From: an uncultured Pseudomonadota bacterium
Lineage (GTDB): Bacteria > Pseudomonadota > Alphaproteobacteria > RUG11792
Length of the DNA: 8,136 nt
Reading direction: 5' to 3'
NCBI GenBank assembly: GCA_902796745.1
Contig: CADBQC010000062.1
Location: 1-8,136 of the forward strand
Under the pieces are notes generated by a model, which had not been told where the DNA came from, did no database searches, and was given only the letters and a program-made list of their open reading frames with translations. Numbering within the stretch: the stretch's first letter is position 1; each line of letters starts with the position of its first letter. Positions 1 to 6,341 of this stretch are shown in pieces. The translations under genes were made by a program, and so were the position numbers.

Positions 1-107
1 ACAACTGTGCACGGCTCAACCTTCAGAACCGTTATTGGAATTTGCACACCATTGTCGTCAAACAACTGAGTCATACCGACTTTTTCGTCAATTAACCCTA
101 CTCTCAT
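1..107 (-). CDS. rplC: 50S ribosomal protein L3, N-terminal part (cut by window edge)
   Basis: The reverse strand from 107 to 1 encodes 35 complete codons beginning [16 protein letters not shown], which matches the conserved opening of bacterial ribosomal protein L3 (MR.GLI..K.GMT..F). L3 binds 23S rRNA early in large-subunit assembly and lies near the peptidyl transferase centre. The rest of this protein, normally a little over 200 residues, lies outside the window. Two consecutive ATG codons (108-110 and 105-107) are available. I chose the inner one because L3 proteins usually begin MR and because it leaves about 4 nt to the AGGG at 112-115; the outer ATG would leave only 1 nt. The stop codon of rpsJ is 13 nt upstream, so the two are cotranscribed and probably translationally coupled. 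This gene order, rpsJ then rplC, is the standard start of the S10 operon. Confidence 0.93.
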   Translation of the reverse strand, partial: MRVGLIDEKVGMTQLFDDNGVQIPITVLKVEPCTV

Positions 108-120
108 CATTCCCTACTCT

Positions 121-429
121 CTATAGTTTAATCTCAACATCAACACCGGCAGCCAAATCGAGCTTCATCAAAGCATCAACCGTCTGCGGTAGCCAATCTT
201 TTATATCAATCAACCGCTTGTGTGTTCTCATCTCAAACTGCTCTCTCGATTCTTTGTCGATATGAGGTGAACGATTGACCGTATATCTCTCTATACGCAT
301 TGGAAGAGGGATAGGCCCTACGACCGCTGCTCCGGTCCTTTTAGCAGTGCTAACTATCTCTTTAACAGATTGATCCAGCAATCTGTGATCGTAGGCCTTT
401 AACTTAATTCTAATACTGCGAGTTTCCAT
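121..429 (-). CDS. rpsJ: 30S ribosomal protein S10
   Basis: This encodes 102 residues, the usual length for S10, a small protein of the 30S head; in many bacteria it also partners NusB in transcription antitermination. Recognisable parts are the N-terminal strand [15 protein letters not shown], the GPIPLP segment near residue 38, the extended-loop stretch [14 protein letters not shown] that reaches into the 30S core, and the C-terminal DVEIKL. The ATG at 427-429 is preceded by GAGGG with about 10 nt spacing. It lies 26 nt after the tuf stop codon and 13 nt before rplC, so it joins the str block to the S10 block. That gap is too short for a long S10 leader of the E. coli kind. Nothing in the protein looks damaged. 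Confidence 0.97.
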   Translation of the reverse strand: METRSIRIKLKAYDHRLLDQSVKEIVSTAKRTGAAVVGPIPLPMRIERYTVNRSPHIDKESREQFEMRTHKRLIDIKDWLPQTVDALMKLDLAAGVDVEIKL

Positions 430-455
430 TTTTAAATATCCCTCTTTCTCTACAC

Positions 456-1646
456 TTACGCTATTATCTTCGAAACAACACCAGCTCCGACTGTTCTCCC
501 ACCTTCACGGATAGCGAACCTGAGGTTCTCTTCCATAGCGATAGGAGCAATCAGCTCAACCGTCATCTTTATATTGTCACCAGGCATGACCATTTCAACT
601 CCAGAAGGAAGCGAAACAGTCCCGGTTACATCGGTCGTTCTGAAATAGAACTGCGGTCTGTAGTTTGCAAAGAACGGAGTATGACGTCCTCCTTCTTCTT
701 TTGTTAGAACATAAACCTCAGCCTCAAACTTTGTATGCGGGGTAATAGTTCCTGGAGCCGCCAAAACCTGACCTCTTTCAACTTCTTCTCTCTTTGTACC
801 ACGAAGCAAAGCGCCTATGTTATCTCCAGCTTCACCTTGGTCTAGAAGTTTTCTGAACATTTCAACACCAGTGACCGTCGTCTTTTGTGTCGGCTTAATT
901 CCAACGATTTCAACTTCATCACCAACTTTTAGAACACCTCTTTCAACACGACCAGTCACCACTGTTCCACGCCCAGATATTGAGAAAACATCTTCGATAG
1001 GAAGCAAAAATGGCTTATCAATAGCTCTTTGAGGTTGCGGAATATAGCTATCAATAGCTTCCATCAACTTCATAATCGAATCTTCGCCGAGTTCTTTATC
1101 GCGTCCTTCCAAAGCTGCAAGTGCGGAACCTCTGATGATTGGAGTATCATCACCTGGGAAGTTGTATGAATTCAACAAATCTCTAACTTCCATTTCAACT
1201 AGATCGACTAATTCAGGGTCATCAACTAAATCCATCTTGTTGAGGTACACGATCAAAGCCGGCACGCCAACCTGACGAGCTAATAAGACATGCTCTCTAG
1301 TTTGTGGTTTAGGACCATCAGCTGCAGACACAACAAGAATCGCACCATCCATCTGTGCTGCACCAGTGATCATGTTCTTGACATAATCAGCGTGACCAGG
1401 GCAGTCAACGTGAGCATAGTGCCTCTTATCCGTCTCATATTCAACGTGAGCCGTTGAAATCGTGATACCTCTTGCCTTTTCTTCAGGCGCACCATCGATT
1501 TGGTCATAAGCTCTAGCTTCTGCTTTTCCTTGCTTTGCCAAAACAGTGGTTATTGCAGCAGTCAACGTTGTCTTACCGTGATCAACGTGACCGATTGTAC
1601 CTATATTACAATGTGGCTTCGATCTTTCAAATTTTTCTTTCGCCAT
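456..1646 (-). CDS. tuf: Translation elongation factor Tu
   Basis: This 396-residue protein delivers aminoacyl-tRNA to the ribosomal A site as a GTP complex. The G domain shows the P loop GHVDHGKT (19-26), switch I RGITIS (59-64), DCPGHADY (81-88) with the catalytic His85, NKMD (136-139) and a SAL-type G5 motif near residue 174. Domains 2 and 3 follow, with [18 protein letters not shown] in domain 2 and the C-terminal [14 protein letters not shown]. The length and the insert-free layout are typical of alphaproteobacterial EF-Tu. The ATG at 1644-1646 has AAGGAG about 6 nt upstream. It lies 45 nt after fusA and 26 nt before rpsJ. One oddity is Lys113 in the segment GPKPQTREH, where E. coli and most bacteria have Met (GPMPQTREH). 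Whether a second tuf copy exists cannot be told from this window. Confidence 0.99.
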   Translation of the reverse strand: MAKEKFERSKPHCNIGTIGHVDHGKTTLTAAITTVLAKQGKAEARAYDQIDGAPEEKARGITISTAHVEYETDKRHYAHVDCPGHADYVKNMITGAAQMDGAILVVSAADGPKPQTREHVLLARQVGVPALIVYLNKMDLVDDPELVDLVEMEVRDLLNSYNFPGDDTPIIRGSALAALEGRDKELGEDSIMKLMEAIDSYIPQPQRAIDKPFLLPIEDVFSISGRGTVVTGRVERGVLKVGDEVEIVGIKPTQKTTVTGVEMFRKLLDQGEAGDNIGALLRGTKREEVERGQVLAAPGTITPHTKFEAEVYVLTKEEGGRHTPFFANYRPQFYFRTTDVTGTVSLPSGVEMVMPGDNIKMTVELIAPIAMEENLRFAIREGGRTVGAGVVSKIIA

Positions 1647-1691
1647 TTTTTACTCCTTTTTTTCTCTTAAATCAACAACATACTTGTCATT

Positions 1692-3764
1692 TTACGACAT
1701 TTTGCTTTTAATTTCATCAGATATTTGCTGTGGAACTTGATCGTAATGATCAAAGACCATCGAGAACTGCGCTCTACCTTGGCTCATCGAACGGAGAATG
1801 TTAACATACCCGAACATATTAGCCAAAGGCACCATCGCTGAAATCTCTCTTGCATTTCCACGTTGATCCATACCTGAAACCTGTCCTCTGCGACTATTCA
1901 AGTCGCCGATGATATCACCCATATAATCTTCAGGGGTAACAACATCAACCTTCATAATAGGCTCAAGCAACCTTGGGGCACATTTTGCGATACCTTCTCT
2001 AAATGCAGCACGTGCAGCAATTTCGAAAGCCAAGACGCTTGAGTCAACATCATGAAAAGATCCATCAATCAGGGTTGCCTTGAAGTCTATCATAGGGAAA
2101 CCAGCAACAACCCCAGTACCCATCGCTGATTGCAGTCCTTTAATAACACCTGGAATGTATTCCTTCGGGACAACACCTCCAACGATTTTGTTATCGAACA
2201 CAAATCCCGCACCTGGCTCAAGTGGCTCGAAGATTATCTTAACTCGGGCAAACTGACCAGCGCCACCAGACTGCTTCTTGTGTGTATAGTCAATTTCACC
2301 TTGTTTTGTGATAGTCTCTCTATAAGCAACCTGGGGTGCGCCAACCTTGGCGTCGACTTTGTATTCCCTCTTCAGAATATCGACCTTGATTTCAAGATGA
2401 AGCTCCCCCATACCTTTTATGATTGTCTGCCCCGTTTCGGCATCCGAAGATACCTTAAATGAAGGATCCTCAGCAGCCATACGAGACAAAGCTATCCCCA
2501 TTTTTTCCTGATCTGCCTTCGTATTAGGTTCTATTGCAATCTCGATAACAGGCTCAGGGAACTCCATCTTTTCAAGGATTACTGGCTTTGTTGGAGAGCA
2601 GAGCGTCTCTCCAGTAGTCGTGTATTTCAAACCACAAAGTGCAACTATATCTCCAGCAGCTGCATACTTGATATCTTCGCGATTATTCGCGTGCATCAAG
2701 AGCATGCGCCCTATCCTCTCCTGCTTATCCTTAACTGAGTTCAAAACCGAAGTTCCAGACTCAAGAACACCTGAATACACCCTAAAGAATGTGATGCTAC
2801 CAACAAACGGATCAGTCATAATCTTGAATGCCAAACCAGCCATAGGCTCTGCATCATCAGGCTTTCTTGTTGTCTCTTCGCCCTTCATATCCGTACAATG
2901 AACTTCACCAATGTCCAAAGGAGAAGGCAAATAATCAACGACAGCATCCAATAAAGGCTGGATACCCTTGTTCTTGAAAGCAGTACCACAAAGAACCGGG
3001 ACAAACATGCTTCTAATTGTCCCTTTACGAATACAAGCCTTTATGAGTTCTAAAGAAATTTCCTTACCTTCAAGATATGCTTCCATGGCAGTATCATCAG
3101 CTTCGACTATGATATCCAGCATCTTTTGGTGATACTCATCAGCCTGAGCTTTCATATCATCCGGAATATCAACGATGTCATAATGTGCGCCAAGGTCTTC
3201 ATTGTGCCAAATATAAGCCTTCATTGTGACAACATCAACAACTCCTTTAAAATCGGCTTCAATACCTATCGGCAACGTCAACGGCACAGGCTTTGCTCCA
3301 AGCCTGTCGACTATCATATCAACACACCTGAAGAAATTTGCCCCCATTCTATCAAGCTTGTTTACAAAGCAAATTCTCGGGACATTATATTTGTCAGCTT
3401 GCCTCCAAACCGTCTCAGATTGAGGTTCCACGCCAGCAACACCATCAAAAACCGTAATCGCACCGTCCAGAATGCGCAAGCTCCTTTCGACTTCTACTGT
3501 GAAATCGACGTGACCCGGCGTATCAATTATATTGATGCGGTGCTCTTTCCAGAAACAGGTAGTAGCAGCTGAAGTTATCGTAATACCGCGTTCCTGTTCC
3601 TGCTCCATCCAGTCCATCGTAGCCGCACCTTCATGCGTCTCACCAATTTTATACGACTTGCCAGTGTAATAAAGAATTCTTTCGGTAGTAGTAGTCTTGC
3701 CGGCGTCTATATGCGCCATAATGCCAATATTTCTATATTTTTCAATAGGTGTTGTTCGTGCCAT
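1692..3764 (-). CDS. fusA: Translation elongation factor G
   Basis: This 690-residue GTPase drives ribosomal translocation and, with the recycling factor RRF, ribosome recycling. The G domain carries AHIDAGKT (17-24), switch [11 protein letters not shown] (58-67), DTPGHVDF (81-88) with catalytic His85, and NKLD (135-138). The remaining domains follow in the normal order, including a domain [12 protein letters not shown] motif, the domain IV segment [16 protein letters not shown], and a domain V that ends near [16 protein letters not shown]. The G4 motif is NKLD where NKMD is more usual; both fit the NKxD consensus. The ATG at 3762-3764 has a strong GGGAGGA about 9 nt upstream, which lies directly against the rpsG stop codon. 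Length and domain content are normal for an alphaproteobacterial EF-G. It is the third gene of the str block. Confidence 0.99.
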   Translation of the reverse strand: MARTTPIEKYRNIGIMAHIDAGKTTTTERILYYTGKSYKIGETHEGAATMDWMEQEQERGITITSAATTCFWKEHRINIIDTPGHVDFTVEVERSLRILDGAITVFDGVAGVEPQSETVWRQADKYNVPRICFVNKLDRMGANFFRCVDMIVDRLGAKPVPLTLPIGIEADFKGVVDVVTMKAYIWHNEDLGAHYDIVDIPDDMKAQADEYHQKMLDIIVEADDTAMEAYLEGKEISLELIKACIRKGTIRSMFVPVLCGTAFKNKGIQPLLDAVVDYLPSPLDIGEVHCTDMKGEETTRKPDDAEPMAGLAFKIMTDPFVGSITFFRVYSGVLESGTSVLNSVKDKQERIGRMLLMHANNREDIKYAAAGDIVALCGLKYTTTGETLCSPTKPVILEKMEFPEPVIEIAIEPNTKADQEKMGIALSRMAAEDPSFKVSSDAETGQTIIKGMGELHLEIKVDILKREYKVDAKVGAPQVAYRETITKQGEIDYTHKKQSGGAGQFARVKIIFEPLEPGAGFVFDNKIVGGVVPKEYIPGVIKGLQSAMGTGVVAGFPMIDFKATLIDGSFHDVDSSVLAFEIAARAAFREGIAKCAPRLLEPIMKVDVVTPEDYMGDIIGDLNSRRGQVSGMDQRGNAREISAMVPLANMFGYVNILRSMSQGRAQFSMVFDHYDQVPQQISDEIKSKMS

Positions 3765-3783
3765 AAATCTTTTTCCTCCCTAA

Positions 3784-4278
<495 letters not shown>

Positions 4279-4650
4279 CTACTTAGGTCTCTTTGCACCA
4301 TACTTGGAACGTCCACGCTTTCTATCTTTAACTCCCTGAGTATCCAATGCACCCCTTATTATATGATACCTCACACCAGGCAAGTCTTTAACACGCCCGC
4401 CACTGATTAAAACAACTGAGTGCTCCTGCAAATTATGACCCTCACCAGGGATGTAGGCTGTAACTTCGTATCCATTCGTCAAACGAACACGAGCAACCTT
4501 TCTCATAGCTGAGTTTGGCTTTTTCGGTGTCGTTGTAAACACGCGAGAGCAAACCCCTCTTTTTTGTGGGCAAGATTCCAACGCCGGAACCTTATTTCGA
4601 GCGACTCTAGATTTCCTAGGAGACCTTATCAACTGTTGTATTGTAGGCAT
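4279..4650 (-). CDS. rpsL: 30S ribosomal protein S12
   Basis: This encodes 123 residues. S12 sits at the decoding centre and helps set translational accuracy. The conserved block [14 protein letters not shown] (39-52) includes Lys43, and [10 protein letters not shown] (84-93) includes Lys88 and Asp89. Lys43 and Lys88 are the positions most often changed in streptomycin-resistant mutants; both are wild type here, so this protein gives no sign of streptomycin resistance. Asp89 is the residue that RimO methylthiolates in other bacteria. The protein ends SKYGAKRPK, as S12 usually does. The ATG at 4648-4650 has AAAAGGA a few nt upstream. It is the first gene of the operon, behind a recognisable promoter and a leader of about 69 nt. 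Confidence 0.98.
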   Translation of the reverse strand: MPTIQQLIRSPRKSRVARNKVPALESCPQKRGVCSRVFTTTPKKPNSAMRKVARVRLTNGYEVTAYIPGEGHNLQEHSVVLISGGRVKDLPGVRYHIIRGALDTQGVKDRKRGRSKYGAKRPK

Positions 4651-4693
4651 TATTCCTTTTATATTCCTCTACAAAAATAAAAATCCAACACAC

Positions 4694-4714
4694 CTCTGCC
4701 AATAAAAGACAGAG
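4694..4714 (-). other. Small hairpin at the predicted 5' end of the rpsL mRNA
   Basis: Read on the minus strand, CTCTGTC (4714-4708), a 7-nt loop TTTTATT and GGCAGAG (4700-4694) form a 7-bp stem that includes one G-U pair. The predicted transcription start near 4719 would place it at the extreme 5' end of the str operon transcript. It is not followed directly by a U run, so it does not look like an ordinary intrinsic terminator. A stabilising or regulatory role is inference. Confidence 0.45.
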
Positions 4715-4725
4715 CTTCACGAGAT

Positions 4726-4755
4726 ATTGTATCACGATAAATTCAAAATCATCAA
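4726..4755 (-). promoter_or_regulatory. Likely sigma-70 promoter of the str/S10 operon
   Basis: On the minus strand there is a -35 element TTGATG (4755-4750), an 18-bp spacer and a -10 element TACAAT (4731-4726). TGA immediately precedes the -10, forming an extended -10 (TGnTACAAT). The expected start is near 4719, giving a leader of about 69 nt before rpsL. It is the best match upstream of the operon. A weaker pair further upstream (4797-4771) has only a 15-bp spacer. Confidence 0.65.
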
Positions 4756-4891
4756 CATAATTTTGAAATTTGTATAGGCTCATAAGATACGAGACAAAAA
4801 TTGGCTTGAGGTGGCTAAGGCGATTTAAGTCGAGCAAATAGACAAAAAAGTCTTCAGAATTAAATTGTAAGTTTTTGATTTAAGAAAGGAG

Positions 4892-5199
4892 ACTTTGGAT
4901 TATGCAAACGTTTACTTCAAAGCAAATAGCGCTAATGCCACTAAATTTTTACGAGAATTAATCGAAAATGCTCCGTATAAAGTTTGTTTCATATTTCAAA
5001 ACCAACATACAACAGCAAAATCGAGCGAAGTAGTAGGGTTTTCAGGAAAGAATTTTATGAAGAACTAACTGAGAATTCCATTCTCGGAGCCCGTAGAGAG
5101 CCTGTGAAATTTCTGAGAAATACAACTCCTAGTGTCAGAACTCCACTATATATTTTGAAGCACCATCCTGGATGGCTCTTTTTGTCTCCATCTGTTTGA
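4892..5199 (+). pseudogene. Decayed transposase remnant, probably IS481-like (integrase core)
   Basis: Two stretches in different frames resemble consecutive parts of one DDE transposase. The first (about 4898-4993) reads DYANVYFKANSANATKFLRE and continues to ENAPYKVCFI, like the IS481 segment Y.K...A..FL..LI...PYK. that normally leads into TDNGxEF. The second (about 4999-5165, another frame) reads PTYNSKIERSSRVFRKEFYE and ends near TPLYIL, like the segment NGKVER.NRT.REEFY, the ARREL helix and the TP..YI tail. The portion between them, with the second catalytic Asp and about 40 residues, is missing, and so is everything upstream including the first Asp. The Glu of IERSSR fits the third catalytic position. 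There is no usable start and the frame changes, so it is not functional. Transposase origin is fairly likely; the exact IS family is from memory of the pattern. Confidence 0.6.
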
Positions 5200-5277
5200 A
5201 CTTGAACACTCGGGATTGACGCACTGACACATGAAGATAAGTCCTGCGCTATTACCTCGCTTTGTTGCACAGACAAC

Positions 5278-5292
5278 TCACTATTATAGTGA
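5278..5292. repeat. 15-bp perfect palindrome
   Basis: TCACTATTATAGTGA is a perfect inverted repeat of two 7-base arms around a central T. It lies about 80 nt beyond the end of the transposase remnant and about 95 nt upstream of the predicted glyQ -35 element. It could be an operator, a leftover of an insertion sequence end, or chance in AT-rich DNA. I see no second copy in the window. Confidence 0.4.
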
Positions 5293-5386
5293 TTCATTAC
5301 AAGAGCTGGAAAACTCAGTTATTTTGATTCTACACAGCAGAAAATTTTTTGTTAGTTGATTTGTTAACCTCGTTACATTTTATTAG

Positions 5387-5416
5387 TTTACGAAATAGGA
5401 AAGTTTTTCATATACT
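5387..5416 (+). promoter_or_regulatory. Possible sigma-70 promoter of glyQS
   Basis: A TATACT -10 element at 5411-5416 lies 18 bp after a weak -35 TTTACG at 5387-5392. Transcription would start near 5423, about 26 nt before the glyQ ATG. That leaves room for the ribosome binding site but not for a T-box or other long leader. The -35 matches the consensus at only 4 of 6 positions. Confidence 0.45.
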
Positions 5417-5448
5417 AGCGTAAGTTGGATTTAGAGAGTAGGAAGGCC

Positions 5449-6339
5449 ATGATGGACAAGTTGCCTGAAGGAAAATCATTTCAAGATATTATATTTGGGT
5501 TGGAAAAATACTGGGCTGGACAGGGCTGTGTTATTTTACAACCGTATGATACTGAGGTTGGCGCCGGCACTTCGCATCATGCTACCACGCTAAAAGCATT
5601 AGGGGATGGGTATTGGGATGTGGCGTTCGTGCAACCATGTCGCAGACCAAAAGATGGGCGATATGCAGAAAATCCAAATAGGACGCAGTATTATTACCAA
5701 TACCAAGTGATTTTAAAACCTGCCCCCAAGAATCCACAAGAGTTGTATTTGGAAAGTTTACAGTCGTTAGGGATTGATTTGTCTGTTCATGATATAAGGT
5801 TTGTTGAAGACGATTGGGAAAATCCTTCACTTGGTGCAGCGGGACTTGGCTGGGAAGTATGGTGTGATGGAATGGAGATTACGCAATATACATATTTTCA
5901 GCAAGTTGGTGGCATTAGCTGTTCTGTGACGCCGGTTGAAATTACATATGGTTTGGAAAGAATTGCTACATTCATTCAGAAAGTCGAAAGCCATTTTGAT
6001 ATAAATTGGAATGGACAACTGGATGAGAAAAAGCTGACATATGGCGATGTTTTAAAGCGCTTTGAGCGAGAGTTTTCATGTTACAACTTTGATGTCGCTT
6101 CTGTTGATATTTTATTAGAGCACTTTTCGGACTATGAAAATGAGTGTCAGAAATTACTTGCGCATAATTTAGTTATGCCTGCATACGAACAATGTGTAAA
6201 AGCAAATCACTGTTTCAATCTTCTCGATGCGAGAGGAGTAATTTCTGTCACTGAACGAGCAGGATATATAGCGAGAGTTAGAGCTTTGGCTAAGGCATGT
6301 TGCCAGGCTTGGTGTGATTCATTAAAGGAGGCGGAATAA
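5449..6339 (+). CDS. glyQ: Glycyl-tRNA synthetase alpha subunit
   Basis: This is the catalytic alpha subunit of the bacterial alpha2-beta2 glycyl-tRNA synthetase, which charges tRNA-Gly with glycine using ATP. The 296 residues from 5449 are close to the usual 290-305. Class II features are YWAGQGC near residue 21, EVGAGTSHH (36-44), the motif 2 region [18 protein letters not shown] (61-78), [16 protein letters not shown], the glycine-site region [10 protein letters not shown], and motif 3 [10 protein letters not shown]. The C-terminal part has [15 protein letters not shown]. In the motif 2 loop, Cys64 and Ala73 replace the Ser and Gly of E. coli (QPSRRPTDGRYGENPNR). ATG codons occur at 5449 and 5452 behind AGGAAGG (5440-5446); both are plausible. 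An in-frame TTG at 5425 lacks a ribosome binding site and is not preferred. The stop overlaps the glyS start by one base. Confidence 0.96.
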   Translation: MMDKLPEGKSFQDIIFGLEKYWAGQGCVILQPYDTEVGAGTSHHATTLKALGDGYWDVAFVQPCRRPKDGRYAENPNRTQYYYQYQVILKPAPKNPQELYLESLQSLGIDLSVHDIRFVEDDWENPSLGAAGLGWEVWCDGMEITQYTYFQQVGGISCSVTPVEITYGLERIATFIQKVESHFDINWNGQLDEKKLTYGDVLKRFEREFSCYNFDVASVDILLEHFSDYENECQKLLAHNLVMPAYEQCVKANHCFNLLDARGVISVTERAGYIARVRALAKACCQAWCDSLKEAE

Positions 6340-6341
6340 TG
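6324..6341 (+). promoter_or_regulatory. glyS ribosome binding site and TAATG coupling junction
   Basis: AAAGGAGG at 6324-6331 inside the last codons of glyQ is a near-perfect Shine-Dalgarno sequence, 7 nt before the glyS ATG. The glyQ stop TAA (6337-6339) and the glyS ATG (6339-6341) share one base. This points to translational coupling and balanced synthesis of the two subunits. Confidence 0.8.

Larger units (their letters stand above)
4651..5448. other. Spacer between the divergent str and glyQS operons
   Basis: This 798-base spacer holds, from left to right, the rpsL leader and promoter (4651-4755), the transposase remnant (4892-5199) and the glyQ promoter and ribosome binding site (5387-5446). 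The stretches 4756-4891 and 5200-5386 show no convincing gene, RNA gene or intrinsic terminator; none is needed between diverging operons. Short palindromes occur at 5163-5175 (CCATCCTGGATGG) and 5278-5292 (TCACTATTATAGTGA), both of unknown role. Short open frames across 4616-5297 on the minus strand have no recognisable product and I regard them as chance. Confidence 0.7.

Noticed and set aside
3351..3362. NKLD instead of NKMD in the EF-G G4 motif as a sign of altered nucleotide specificity
   Set aside because: It still fits NKxD, the specificity-determining Asn, Lys and Asp are intact, and Leu is a conservative change.
2130..3572. Several plus-strand open frames of 65-148 codons within fusA
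   Set aside because: They are antisense shadows of the conserved EF-G gene, with no ribosome binding sites or known domains.
4771..4797. Second promoter upstream of rpsL (TTGTCT, 15 bp, TATACA)
   Set aside because: The spacer is too short for sigma-70, and the downstream pair with an extended -10 is clearly better.
4616..4837. 73-codon open frame on the minus strand overlapping the rpsL start
   Set aside because: It covers the rpsL promoter, leader and first codons in another frame, has no ribosome binding site and no recognisable product.
5071..5085. Inverted repeat GAGAAT-TCC-ATTCTC as a regulatory hairpin
   Set aside because: It falls within the transposase remnant's coding-derived sequence and is short enough to be chance.
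5055..5297. 80-codon open frame on the minus strand in the spacer
   Set aside because: It lies opposite the transposase remnant and matches no family I recognise; the plus-strand transposase reading explains most of the overlap better.
5425..5448. Eight-codon N-terminal extension of glyQ from a TTG
   Set aside because: No Shine-Dalgarno sequence precedes the TTG, it falls almost at the predicted transcription start, and AGGAAGG sits just before the ATG pair.
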